From Streptomyces sp. NBC_01197 (GTDB lineage Bacteria; Actinomycetota; Actinomycetes; Streptomycetales; Streptomycetaceae), in the NCBI RefSeq assembly GCF_036010505.1, contig NZ_CP108569.1:682001-746000 (forward strand): DNA of 64,000 bases. The letters are read 5' to 3'. Each line of letters starts with the position of its first letter. Positions within the stretch are counted from its first letter, which is position 1. This document shows, one piece after another, positions 56,369 to 64,000 of this stretch. The notes beneath the pieces were generated by a model. That model was given only the letters and a program-made list of their open reading frames with translations, was not told where the DNA came from and made no database searches. Made by a program: the position numbers and the translations under genes.

Positions 56369-57562
56369 ATGACGATTGAGGGGGCGGCCGCGAAGGGGCC
56401 ACCTGGGTGGTTCACGCGGGCGGGGCAGTGGTGGGGACGGGCCTTCCGGTACGCGGGTTCCGAACGGCACACTCTGCTTCTCATCGGTAAAAGCACCTTG
56501 GCGGCCTCGCTGGCCTGGATGGTCTCCTTCTACGGGCTGAACGCGCAGTCACCGGCGTTCGCGCCGTTCTCCGCAGTGATGATCATGTACGTCACCATCT
56601 ACCAGTCCGTGGTGCAGTCCCTGCGTTACGTCGGCGCCGTCGCGGCAGGAGTAGCCGTTCAGGCCGCGCTCGGCTTCCTCGCCGGACCCGATCTGCTGGC
56701 ATTCGTGCTGGTGGCACTGATCGCGTTGTCCATCGGCCGGTCACGGGTGCTGGGGACACAGGGGTCGCAGGTGGCCACCGCTGCGTTCTTCGCGTTCTCC
56801 ACGTACAGCAGCGCCACCGACACCACGACCCGGATCACGCAACTGGGTCAGATCGTCCTGATGGTCCTCATCGGCTGTGCCATCGGCACCGCGGTCAACA
56901 TCACCGTCGCCCCGCCGATGCGGTACCGCAGCGCCGAGTACAGCGTCCGTGTCCTCGCGCACACCCTCTACGACCTGACCGCCGACATATACCCTGCCCT
57001 GCGCGACGGCACACTGGACGCCGACACCACGGCTCGCTGGCGCGAGCGGTCGGCCCGCACAGACGGTCTGATCGCCCAGGCCAGGGCCGGCCTCAACACC
57101 GCCAAGGAGAGCCTCCACTACAACCCGCGACGCTTCTTGAAGCGCCACCGCCGGCACCTCAGCTTCCAGGGATACGAGTCGGTACTCGATGCCCTCGAAA
57201 GGACCCTGTACCAACTGGCCTCCCTGACGCGCAGTCTCGACCAGTGGCAGGAAGAAGAGAAGTACTACCGTTACCGTCACTTCCTGGACCGGTACGCGGC
57301 TTTCCTGGAAGCCGTCTCGGAGATTGCTCTCGCGCTGAGCAGCCTGGACGAGACCACGCTGCCCCAGCAGACCGACCGTCTGGCCGGCCTGACCCGCGAT
57401 GCTCAGGAACGGCGCCGGGAAGTCGCTGACGAAGCCGACGCCCAGGCTCTGCCGCTCACCGACCCCACCCGGCCCTACGGAGTACTCGTCATCGAGGCCG
57501 CCCGCCTCATGGAGGAAGTCCAGTACACCAGCGACACCCTCCACAGCTGGGTCGAGGACTGA
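56369..57562 (+). CDS. FUSC/aromatic-acid-exporter-like membrane protein
   Basis: 397 residues. Five or six N-terminal helices (about 30-190: LLIGKSTLAASLAWMVSFYGL, APFSAVMIMYVTIYQSVVQSLRYVGAVAAGVAVQAALGF and so on) match the ArAE/FUSC family that exports aromatic acids. The C-terminal half is a long helical cytosolic domain with Arg/Glu-rich coiled coil (about 200-397). ATG 56369 was chosen; a TTG at 56330 gives a short N-terminal extension. It lies directly after the IS630 right end (70 bp), so its original promoter may have been separated from it. Confidence 0.8.
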   Translation: MTIEGAAAKGPPGWFTRAGQWWGRAFRYAGSERHTLLLIGKSTLAASLAWMVSFYGLNAQSPAFAPFSAVMIMYVTIYQSVVQSLRYVGAVAAGVAVQAALGFLAGPDLLAFVLVALIALSIGRSRVLGTQGSQVATAAFFAFSTYSSATDTTTRITQLGQIVLMVLIGCAIGTAVNITVAPPMRYRSAEYSVRVLAHTLYDLTADIYPALRDGTLDADTTARWRERSARTDGLIAQARAGLNTAKESLHYNPRRFLKRHRRHLSFQGYESVLDALERTLYQLASLTRSLDQWQEEEKYYRYRHFLDRYAAFLEAVSEIALALSSLDETTLPQQTDRLAGLTRDAQERRREVADEADAQALPLTDPTRPYGVLVIEAARLMEEVQYTSDTLHSWVED

Positions 57563-57743
57563 GCGGGGCGCTCTCCTTTTCCGGCGGCCCGCCCACCGAA
57601 TTGCGACGCAGCATGAATATCTCGAACGGCACCGGCCTGACGGGGCGCGGCGAATGAGCCCGTTGGCCCGCTGCCCCATGACAGTTCTGCCAGTCCTGAC
57701 AGTCCTGTGACCGGCCCACCGCGGGCCCCGCACGGGTGGTTGG

Positions 57744-58760
57744 CTACTGCGCGGTGCCGGAGTCCTTATCGCGCTTGGGCTTGTCACGTTCGTCCACCTG
57801 GAGTTCACGTTCCGCGCCCGGAACACCCTCAGCGAGCTGACGGCCGCGCTCTCGCTCCGCGTTGAACTCGGCCCCCAGCAGAATGGCAAGGTTGGTGATC
57901 CACAGCCACACAAGGAAAACGATGACGCCGCCGAGCGCCCCGTACGTCTTGTTGTACGAGCCGAAGTTGGCCACGTAGAAGGCGAATCCGACGGAGGCGA
58001 TCAGCCAGAGGACCAGGGCGAGCCCAGCACCCGGGAGAACAGTCTTGAACCCCCGCAGGCGAGCATTGGGTGAGGCGTAGTAAAGAATGCTGAAGATCAG
58101 CACGACGACGACAATCAGCACAGGCCATTTGGCATAGTTCCATGCCGTCACCGCAGCGTCGCCGGCACCGATCGCAGAGCCCACCTTCCTCGCGAGCGGG
58201 CCCGTCACGACCAGCGCGACAAGCACGATGGCCTGCAGAAGAACCAGGATCAGCGTCACGAGCAGCTGCAGTGGGCGCAGTTTCAGAAAGGGGCGCCCCT
58301 CCTCCACCTCGTAGATATGGTTGGAGGCTCGCATAAAGGCGCCCACATACCCGGAGGCCGTCCACAGCGCCCCGGCCAGGCCCACGATCAGCATGACGGT
58401 GCCCGTGCCCCGGTTCGAGGCAAGCCCCTTGATCGGCCCCTTGAATGTGTTCACCGCGGAGGCCGGGCCGATCGAGCTGATGAGGTTCGTGGCCTTGTCG
58501 ATGATGGTCTTGGGATCCATGACGAGACCCACGATGGAGATCAGCGCGATCAAGGCAGGGAAAACAGAGAGGACCGAATAGTAGGTCAACGCCGCCGCAT
58601 AGTCGGGGAGGTTATCCTCCTTGAACTCCGCCAGAGTGCGTTTGACGGTCTGCGCCAGTCCCTCTTTCTTCCCGTGCGGTGGACCATCCGGTCGTCGACC
58701 GGAATTCTTCCCCTCGTGACGATGAAGACCGCCCTCACCACGATGCTGCGCGTCGGACAT
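57744..58760 (-). CDS. YihY/virulence factor BrkB family membrane protein
   Basis: 338 residues. A charged, disordered N-terminal 40 residues is followed by about six helices. YhY/BrkB motifs are DYAAALTYYSVLSVFPALIALISIVGL, GYVGAFMRASNHIYEV, and GAGLALVLWLIASVGFAFYVANFGSYNKTYGALGGVIVFLVWLWITNLAILLGAEFNAE. It ends in a charged tail (RDKPKRDKDSGTAQ). GGAG is about five bases before the ATG at 58760. The function is unknown; such proteins are often stress-associated in actinobacteria. Convergent with the FUSC gene. Confidence 0.87.
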   Translation of the reverse strand: MSDAQHRGEGGLHRHEGKNSGRRPDGPPHGKKEGLAQTVKRTLAEFKEDNLPDYAAALTYYSVLSVFPALIALISIVGLVMDPKTIIDKATNLISSIGPASAVNTFKGPIKGLASNRGTGTVMLIVGLAGALWTASGYVGAFMRASNHIYEVEEGRPFLKLRPLQLLVTLILVLLQAIVLVALVVTGPLARKVGSAIGAGDAAVTAWNYAKWPVLIVVVVLIFSILYYASPNARLRGFKTVLPGAGLALVLWLIASVGFAFYVANFGSYNKTYGALGGVIVFLVWLWITNLAILLGAEFNAERERGRQLAEGVPGAERELQVDERDKPKRDKDSGTAQ

Positions 58761-58999
58761 ATCTCTCCCACTCTCGATCAAACGCTGCCTCCCAGCGCAT
58801 GGACCCGTTCTACCAATAAAACGGAATGGAGAGCTTTATTCACGGGCATTGGTTATGAACCGACCCGAGCCATCTGAACCCGCGACTTCGCCAGGAGAGT
58901 ACGTTCCGTCAGGTGGGCACCGACTTCCGGCCCTCCGGTGAACAGACCCGTTGCCGCCCGGGCTTCGTTCGCCGGGGCGGCACCGTGAGCGCGGGTGGG

Positions 59000-59373
59000 T
59001 CAGCCGCCGGCACCGGCCGGGGACGTGGTGGCGGTGAAGCCCTCCTTCTTGTTGGCCTTGAACTGATCCTTGTCCTCGTCCAGGGCCTTTATGTAGTCGG
59101 CCTTGGTGACCAGCTGGTTCTGTACGAACGACGCGGGCAGCTTGGCGGTGTGATCTGGGCCGCGCTGTGTTTGTTGATCCAGTGCATGGCGGCGACGAGC
59201 GCGTCGACGACCTTCTGCACGGAGTCCTTGTGCGAGGGCACCCGGTCGCTGCGGGCGAGCACGCTCGCGCCCGGATACGCGCCTCCCAGCGCCGACTTGG
59301 CGCCGCTCTTCTTGGTGCACATCTCCCGTTCGCCGGGCGCACCCGACAACTGGACGACGTCTTCAACCGCCTT
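59000..59373 (-). pseudogene. ABC-transporter solute-binding protein (SsuA/NMT1-like), C-terminal fragment with a frameshift
   Basis: Reading the minus strand, 59373-59152 encodes KAVEDVVQLSGAPGEREMCTKKSG...GAYPGASVLARSDRVPSHKDSVQKVVDALVAAMHWINKHSAAQI. 59146-59000 in another frame continues KLPASFVQNQLVTKADYIKALDEDKDQFKANKKEGFTATT to a stop. The pattern VDALVAAMHWIN ... LVTKADYIKALDEDKDQF is that of aliphatic-sulfonate/nitrate-type substrate-binding proteins, whose first two-thirds are missing. A frameshift lies near 59147-59152. No transporter partners are nearby. Confidence 0.65.
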
Positions 59374-59378
59374 GGGCC

Positions 59379-59477
59379 GCCCCCGGCCCCGAGGGTGTCG
59401 AGCAGCAGGCTGGAGAGCGTGAAGGCGCCGAGGTGGTTGGCCGCGAACTGCACCTCGTGACCCTGCGCGCTCAGCGT
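59379..59477 (-). pseudogene. short-chain dehydrogenase fragment
   Basis: On the minus strand the 33 codons read TLSAQGHEVQFAANHLGAFTLSSLLLDTLGAGG. The NHLGxFxL block is the conserved SDR segment after the beta5 Asn (cf. NHLGHFAL). Nothing of the Rossmann motif or YxxxK survives. It abuts the binding-protein fragment at 59373 and the LacI fragment at 59502, indicating deletions joining unrelated genes. Confidence 0.6.
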
Positions 59478-59501
59478 CCCGGTGAGCCTCGGGGTCGTAG
59501 C

Positions 59502-59690
59502 TCATGCGAGGGGCCGACTCCACTGCCTCGCCGCCACTTTCAGACTCGGAGCCTCCCCGTGGGCGCGGCCGGGGGTCATCGTCCGGGCCATGCCCGTCTC
59601 CGCCAGGGCCGTGCGGTAACCGTCTCGGCGGGCCCTGTTGCTCCAGGCGAAACCCGAGACGTCCGCCGACTCCAGGTAGGCGATGCGCCG
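59502..59690 (-). pseudogene. LacI-type effector-domain fragment
   Basis: On the minus strand 62 codons read RRIAYLESADVSGFAWSNRARRDGYRTALAETGMARTM...RQWSRPLA to a stop at 59502. This has the (G)xRRIAYLxxx...RxxGYRxALAExG pattern of LacI/GalR effector domains. The helix-turn-helix and the rest of the domain are absent. It is the third in a series of three fragments from different families. Confidence 0.5.
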
Positions 59691-59767
59691 GTCGCCCCTG
59701 GACCGGCCCGGCCCCTCGCATCGGGAGGGGCCGGGCCGGTCAGGCGGTCACCGCGAAAGCCGCCTAC

Positions 59768-60643
59768 TCACGGGCGGGCTCCGCGGCGCCAGCGCTCGGG
59801 GTCGATCCGGCCTGCGTACAGGGGGAGTTCGATCGGCCGTCGGGCGTCCTCGAACGGGTCCCACACTCGGGCGAGGTCCGCAGTTCCCCGCGCGCGCACC
59901 CGGCGGGCCTCCGCAAGGTCGAGCACGTCCGTCAAGACCTCTTCCGAGCCGGGGCCGGCCTCGCAGCGCGTGTGCCCCTCGGGGTCCACCACGACGCTGC
60001 GCCCGACGCCGTCCGGCGCCGCCGCGTTGACGCTTGCCATGAACACCTGGTTCACGATCGCATTGGCCTGCGCGAGCACGACTTCCTGAGCACGGTCGAC
60101 GGTGGGCGTGCGCACCAGGTTCAACACGAGGTCTGCGCCCTGCCACGCCAGGTGGCGGGTGGTCTCGGGGAACCATGCGTCGTAGCAGATTGTCAGGCCC
60201 ACACGCCCGTGCTCCTCCATGTCGAAGACCACGAAACTGCCGCCGGACGCCGTAGTCTCGTAGGGCCGCCACGGGAAGATCTTGCGGTATTCCGCGACCC
60301 TTTCGCCCGCCGGTGAGTAGACGGGAGCCGTGTTGTAGATCCGGCCGTCCGCGCTCTGCTCGTAGACGCTGCCCGGCACGAGCCAGATATTCAGTTCGTG
60401 TGCGAGGGCCGCCAGCCGGGTGCCACGCGGTCCGTTCAGCGGCTGGGCCGCCGCGGTCATGACCGTTTCGGGGTCCGCACCGGTTCTGTGACCGCACAGG
60501 TGCAGCTCCGGGTACGCGAGCAGCCGGACGCCGGGGTGCGCCTCGGTGACGCGCCGTACGTCCGCCGCGAACGCGTCCAGGTCGTCGGCGGCGTGGTGCC
60601 GTGCGGCCGTCTGGACGAGACCGATCGACAAGGGGGTCGTCAT
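59768..60643 (-). CDS. nitrilase-superfamily carbon-nitrogen hydrolase
   Basis: 291 residues. The catalytic triad is Glu46 (AYPELHLCG), Lys121 (EYRKIFPW) and Cys153 (TICYDAWFPE), all with correct spacing. It belongs to the omega-amidase/carbamoylputrescine-amidase-like branch and would act on a small amide or nitrile in the cytosol. ATG 60643 is preceded by GGAAGG about ten bases away. It is divergent from the LysR gene at 60881. A HisD-like gene lies beyond the LysR gene, so a small catabolic locus is plausible. Confidence 0.87.
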   Translation of the reverse strand: MTTPLSIGLVQTAARHHAADDLDAFAADVRRVTEAHPGVRLLAYPELHLCGHRTGADPETVMTAAAQPLNGPRGTRLAALAHELNIWLVPGSVYEQSADGRIYNTAPVYSPAGERVAEYRKIFPWRPYETTASGGSFVVFDMEEHGRVGLTICYDAWFPETTRHLAWQGADLVLNLVRTPTVDRAQEVVLAQANAIVNQVFMASVNAAAPDGVGRSVVVDPEGHTRCEAGPGSEEVLTDVLDLAEARRVRARGTADLARVWDPFEDARRPIELPLYAGRIDPERWRRGARP

Positions 60644-60880
60644 CGCTGGGGTAGCCTTCCGCGCTCGGTGGCGTCCGGGGAATCTGGGGGGTCCGGGGGT
60701 CCAGTCGAGCCAATCATCGAGTCGCCCACGGGACAAGCTCCCTTCTTCCAGCGGTATCCACAGGAAGAACCCGGGGGCCGCACGGTTGCCCGCACGACCC
60801 CCACCCCCCGAAACCCCGTGGTAGAACGAGCATCAGCGCGTCAACGACGCGGATCACCGACTCGACAGGACAGGCAACGC

Positions 60881-61792
60881 ATGACCCTCAACCAACTGAG
60901 GGCCTTCGTCGAGGCGGAGCGGCTCGGTTCGTTCACCGCAGCGGCGCTGGCCATGGGCATCGCCCAGGCGTCGGCCTCCGAACTAGTGCGCCGTCTCGAG
61001 GCGGAACTGGACGCCGAGCTGTTCGCGCGCGGCAGCCGCACCCTGACCCTGACCTCGGCCGGCCAGGAACTGCTGCCGTACGCCCAGCAGACACTGGAGG
61101 CCGCCGAGAGCGGGACCCGCGCGGTGCGTTCGCTGGGCTCGCTGGGCGGCGGGACCGCCACGTTCGGCGTGCTCCGCAACGCGGACTACTACCTGTTGTC
61201 CGACCTCGTCCAGAAGTTCCACGCCCGGTATCCGTCCGTCCGGGTCCGGCTCGTGGGGCAGAACTCGGCCGAAACCGCGGCAGCCGTGGCCGCGGGACGC
61301 ATCGAGGCTGGCCTGGTCGTCCTGCCGATCGACGACGACGGGCTGGTCGTGCGCCCTCTGCTGCGCGACGAGGTGTTCTTCGTCAGCGCGAGCGAGGAGC
61401 GAACCCGCACACCGGTGACGATGGAGGACTTCGCCCGGGCGCCCCTTGTCCTCTACGACGCGCATTATGGGTGGCAGGACCCCACCCGGCGGCAGCTTGC
61501 GGAGCGGGCCCAGTTCGCCGGGGTCTCCATCGATCCGCTGATCGAGTTGGAACACGTCGAGGCCGCACTGGGCCTGGTGGCCGCCGGGGTGGGCGACACG
61601 ATCGCGAGCCGGGCGGTGGTTACCGGCCCTGCCTTTCCCGCCGGGCTGCACACCGCTCCGTTCGCCGACCCCCTCTACGACACCATCGCCCTGGTCAGAC
61701 GGAGGGGGCATCAGCTGTCGCGGGCCACGAGGGAGCTGGCCCAGAACGCCGAGGACACCTTGCGCGAGATCCGCAGCGAGCTCGGCCTCTGA
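60881..61792 (+). CDS. LysR-family transcriptional regulator
   Basis: 303 residues. The N-terminal winged helix MTLNQLRAFVEAERLGSFTAAALAMGIAQASASELVRRLEAELDAELFARGSRTLTLTSAG is typical of LysR, followed by two periplasmic-binding-like effector subdomains (GTATFGVLRNADYYLLSDLVQKFHARYP ... RIEAGLVVLPIDDDGL ... VLYDAHYGWQDPTRRQL). It is divergent from the nitrilase-like gene and 109 bp upstream of the HisD-like gene on the same strand, and is the likely regulator of one or both. The inducer is unknown. Confidence 0.93.
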   Translation: MTLNQLRAFVEAERLGSFTAAALAMGIAQASASELVRRLEAELDAELFARGSRTLTLTSAGQELLPYAQQTLEAAESGTRAVRSLGSLGGGTATFGVLRNADYYLLSDLVQKFHARYPSVRVRLVGQNSAETAAAVAAGRIEAGLVVLPIDDDGLVVRPLLRDEVFFVSASEERTRTPVTMEDFARAPLVLYDAHYGWQDPTRRQLAERAQFAGVSIDPLIELEHVEAALGLVAAGVGDTIASRAVVTGPAFPAGLHTAPFADPLYDTIALVRRRGHQLSRATRELAQNAEDTLREIRSELGL

Positions 61793-61888
61793 GCCGGACA
61801 GCTCGGGGCCCGTGCGGGCACTCTCCGACAGGGAAACCCTGTGGTTTGGACAGGTAATAGCCCTCTGGTCCTGTGGACGCGTGGCGTC

Positions 61889-61894
61889 TAGCGT
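61889..61894 (+). promoter_or_regulatory. -10 box TAGCGT for a leaderless HisD-like transcript
   Basis: TAGCGT is seven bases before ATG 61902 and no ribosome site is present, so the HisD-like gene probably has its own leaderless promoter after the LysR gene. Confidence 0.5.
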
Positions 61895-61901
61895 CGTTCT
61901 C

Positions 61902-63263
61902 ATGCAGATCACGCACGACGAAGCACAAGCTCTTCCTCCGTTCCAGTGGCTCAAGAAGCCGTCCGTGGACGGCCCCCCCGCCCAGCGCGACCCCTCGGTG
62001 GTCGAGCGGGTCTCGCAGATGCTGAAGGAGATCGAAAGCAAGGGCATGGACGCAGTGCGCTCCTACGCCCAGGAGCTGGACGGCTGGTCCGGTGCCCTGG
62101 AGATCGAGGCCGCCGAACTGAAGAAGTCGGGAGACGCCCTGCCCCCGGACGTCCGCATCGCTCTGGAGATGGGCTACGAGCGCACCCACCGGTTCGCCGC
62201 CGCGCAGCGCGAGCACCTGACGGACTTCGAGACCGAGGTCGCACCCGGTGTCGCCGGCGGCCAGCGCTACGTCCCCGTCTCCCGCGTCGGCGCGTACCTG
62301 CCGGCCGGTCGCTTTCCGCTGCTCGCCAGCGCCTTCATGACGGTGAACGTGGCGAAGACCGCCGGGGTGCCCACCGTGCTGGCGTGCACTCCCCCGTCCG
62401 GGGAGCACGGCGCGCACCCTGCCGTGCTGTACGGCGCCTATCTGTCGCGCGCCGATCGGGTGTTCGCGCTCGGTGGCGTCCAGGCGCTCGGAGCGATGGC
62501 CTTCGGTCTGCTCGGCGAGGCCCCGGTCGACATGCTGGTAGGTGCAGGCAACGCGTTCGTCACCGAGGCGAAGCGGCAGTTGTTCGGCCGGGTCGGCATC
62601 GACCTGCTGGCCGGCCCGTCCGAGGTCGCCGTCATCGCCGACGCCAGCGCCGACCCGGTGTGGGTCGCGGCGGACCTACTGGGCCAGGCCGAGCACGGCC
62701 CCAACTCCCCCGCAGCCCTGATCACCACGTCCGAGAAGCAGGGACGCGCCGTGATCGCGGAGATCGAGCGCCAACTCGAGTCCCTGACCACCCGGGACAT
62801 CGCCGGCCCGGCGTGGCGCGACTTCGGGTCCGTCATCCTGGTGGATGACCGGGCCGGCGCCGTCGCCGTCGCCGACGTGATCGCTCCCGAGCACCTGGAG
62901 ATCCAGACCGAGGACGACGACCACTACCTGGAAAACCTCTCCAACTACGGATCGCTGTTCATCGGGTCGTGGTCGACGGTCGCCTATTCCGACAAGGGCA
63001 TCGCCGGCACCAACCACGTGCTGCCCACAGGCAAGACCGCCCGATACAACGCGGGGCTCTCCGTCTCCCGGTTCCTGAAGCCGCTCACGTACCAGCGCGC
63101 GTCAAAGGAGGGGACCGCGTCCCTGGCACCCGCCGTCGAGCGCATCTCGGCGTTCGAGGGGCTGGCGGCCCACGGTGCCACGGCGACACTCCGCATCGAC
63201 AGGGTCGGGCGGACGTCCAGCGCGTTCGACGCGGTTCCGGCCGCATTCCGCGACCAGCTCTGA
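61902..63263 (+). CDS. histidinol-dehydrogenase-family NAD-dependent dehydrogenase (HisD paralogue)
   Basis: 453 residues. Zinc ligands of HisD are kept: Gln262 and His265 (GQAEHGPNS), Asp364 (AYSDKG) and His424 (GLAAHGA). The catalytic Glu330-His331 (IAPEHLEI) is present too. The NAD-binding turn is GVQALGAMAF. The gene is not in a his operon but beside LysR, nitrilase-like and LacI genes, so it more likely belongs to the catabolic HisD branch that includes sulfopropanediol dehydrogenase HpsN. True histidinol oxidation cannot be excluded. Leaderless start. Confidence 0.87.
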   Translation: MQITHDEAQALPPFQWLKKPSVDGPPAQRDPSVVERVSQMLKEIESKGMDAVRSYAQELDGWSGALEIEAAELKKSGDALPPDVRIALEMGYERTHRFAAAQREHLTDFETEVAPGVAGGQRYVPVSRVGAYLPAGRFPLLASAFMTVNVAKTAGVPTVLACTPPSGEHGAHPAVLYGAYLSRADRVFALGGVQALGAMAFGLLGEAPVDMLVGAGNAFVTEAKRQLFGRVGIDLLAGPSEVAVIADASADPVWVAADLLGQAEHGPNSPAALITTSEKQGRAVIAEIERQLESLTTRDIAGPAWRDFGSVILVDDRAGAVAVADVIAPEHLEIQTEDDDHYLENLSNYGSLFIGSWSTVAYSDKGIAGTNHVLPTGKTARYNAGLSVSRFLKPLTYQRASKEGTASLAPAVERISAFEGLAAHGATATLRIDRVGRTSSAFDAVPAAFRDQL

Positions 63264-63298
63264 CAGGGGGCCCATCTCACCCTCGCCGGAACATGGAG

Positions 63299-63323
63299 CG
63301 GGCGCCGGAGCCAACGGCGCCCG
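63299..63323. terminator. bidirectional terminator between HisD-like and lacI genes
   Basis: A 9-bp perfect stem CGGGCGCCG/CGGCGCCCG (63299-63307 with 63315-63323) encloses GAGCCAA. It lies between the convergent ends at 63263 and 63336. Confidence 0.8.
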
Positions 63324-63335
63324 GGCCGCGACGGA

Positions 63336-64000
63336 TCAGCCGGCGTGGGCGTGGGTGGCGCGGGGGATGAACTCGGTCCCGATGACCACGCGTTCCCCCG
63401 CCGGGTCGACGTCCTTGGCGATCCGCCGGACCAGGATGCGCGCTGCCTGACGAGACAGCTCCCGCAGATCGTGCCGGACGGTGGTGAGCCGGAACACCTC
63501 CCAGGCGGCCATCGGAAGGTCGTCGAAGCCGATGACGGTGAGGTCGTCGGGGACCTTGACGCCGGCCGCGAGCGCCGCGTTCAGGACTCCGATGGCGACG
63601 ACGTCGTTGCCGCAGAACACCGCCGTGGGTGGCCTGTCCGCCTCGAGCAGGGCGGGCAGCGCCCGGTAGCCGGTGTCGTACTCGAACGCTCCGCGCACCA
63701 CCTGGTCCTCCCGCAGTCCGATGCCACTCTCGGCGAGAGCCAGCCGAAAGCCCATTTCGCGCTCGCGCCCCGTGGTGGTGTTGGCGGCGCCGAAGACGCC
63801 GGCGATATGCCGGTGCCCGAGGGCGACGAGCTCCCGTGCGACGAGCCGCCCGCCGCCCTCGTTGTCGACGACGGAGGCGAAGTCGCCGGCCCGGCCGGTG
63901 TCGCGGTTGAGGAAGACGTAAGGCATGCCGCGCCGCTCCAGCTGGGCGGGCAGACGGGAGTCGGTGGTTGCCGTCGCGAGGACAACGCCGTCCATCGACT
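63336..64000 (-). CDS. LacI-family transcriptional regulator (N-terminus beyond the window)
   Basis: About 220 residues are visible, all effector domain: DGVVLATATTDSRLPAQLERRGMPYVFLNRDTG, ELVALGHRHIAGVFGAANTTTGREREMGFRLALAESG, TAVFCGNDVVAIGVLNAALAAGVKVPDDLTVIGFDDLPMAAW. The helix-turn-helix would lie beyond 64000. It converges with the HisD-like gene across a strong terminator. It resembles catabolite-type LacI regulators; ligand unknown. Confidence 0.9.
   Translation of the reverse strand, partial: SMDGVVLATATTDSRLPAQLERRGMPYVFLNRDTGRAGDFASVVDNEGGGRLVARELVALGHRHIAGVFGAANTTTGREREMGFRLALAESGIGLREDQVVRGAFEYDTGYRALPALLEADRPPTAVFCGNDVVAIGVLNAALAAGVKVPDDLTVIGFDDLPMAAWEVFRLTTVRHDLRELSRQAARILVRRIAKDVDPAGERVVIGTEFIPRATHAHAG

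Noticed and set aside
1..64000. tRNA, rRNA, riboswitch or replication-origin features
   Set aside because: No cloverleaf, conserved rRNA or riboswitch core or DnaA-box cluster was found by reading; a tRNAscan/Infernal run would settle this.

Overview
This is a Streptomyces-type actinobacterial chromosome segment. GC is very high, most starts are ATG/GTG with GGAG-like ribosome sites, and several genes start on the transcript's first base, 6-7 nt after a TANNNT box. Typical Streptomyces families recur: DUF2510, a secreted spore-associated-like protein, an EfeUO fusion and CGNR zinc fingers. All functions below come from reading the translated sequence; no database search was run.

Layout. 1-4.4 kb: the end of a 2,4-dienoyl-CoA reductase gene, a 166-bp inverted-repeat-bounded element, a PadR regulator, a DUF2510 protein and three GNAT acetyltransferase genes, one of them 5'-truncated. 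4.5-11.1 kb: secreted carbohydrate-active proteins (GH31, a beta-helix protein, GH71-like alpha-1,3-glucanase) around LacI-type palindromes. 11.2-27.2 kb: an exopolysaccharide locus. It holds an initiating sugar-phosphate transferase, GDP-mannose dehydratase and GDP-fucose synthase, two GT4 glycosyltransferases, a WcaF-like acetyltransferase, a polymerase, a flippase and a Wzz-like co-polymerase with a degenerate kinase domain. A large surface protein, a lipoprotein and a TagD-like cytidylyltransferase/CDP-alcohol transferase pair belong to it as well. 27.4-29.6 kb: an SGNH hydrolase and small proteins.

29.6-35.1 kb: an osmoprotectant-type ABC transporter operon led by a CocE-like hydrolase; its binding-protein gene is frameshifted. 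35.2-40.2 kb: YqeY, an isochorismatase-like hydrolase, two cupins, and a carboxymuconolactone decarboxylase gene split by an IS110-family element that carries a candidate bridge-RNA region. 40.2-42.2 kb: a secreted Ig-repeat protein. 42.4-47.7 kb: a LacI-controlled putative catabolic locus (M20 peptidase, GATase1-like protein, YdcZ-type transporter, phosphotriesterase-like hydrolase). 47.8-51.3 kb: efeUO-efeB iron uptake behind an iron box. 51.5-53.3 kb: a CGNR regulator divergent from an epoxide hydrolase, with twin 17-bp operators between them. 53.7-58.8 kb: a secreted protein, a DJ-1/PfpI protein, an IS630-family element, a FUSC exporter and a YihY membrane protein. 59.0-59.7 kb: a graveyard of three unrelated gene fragments. 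59.8-64 kb: a nitrilase-superfamily amidohydrolase, a LysR regulator, a HisD-like dehydrogenase and the start of another LacI gene.

No tRNA, rRNA, CRISPR array or replication origin was seen.
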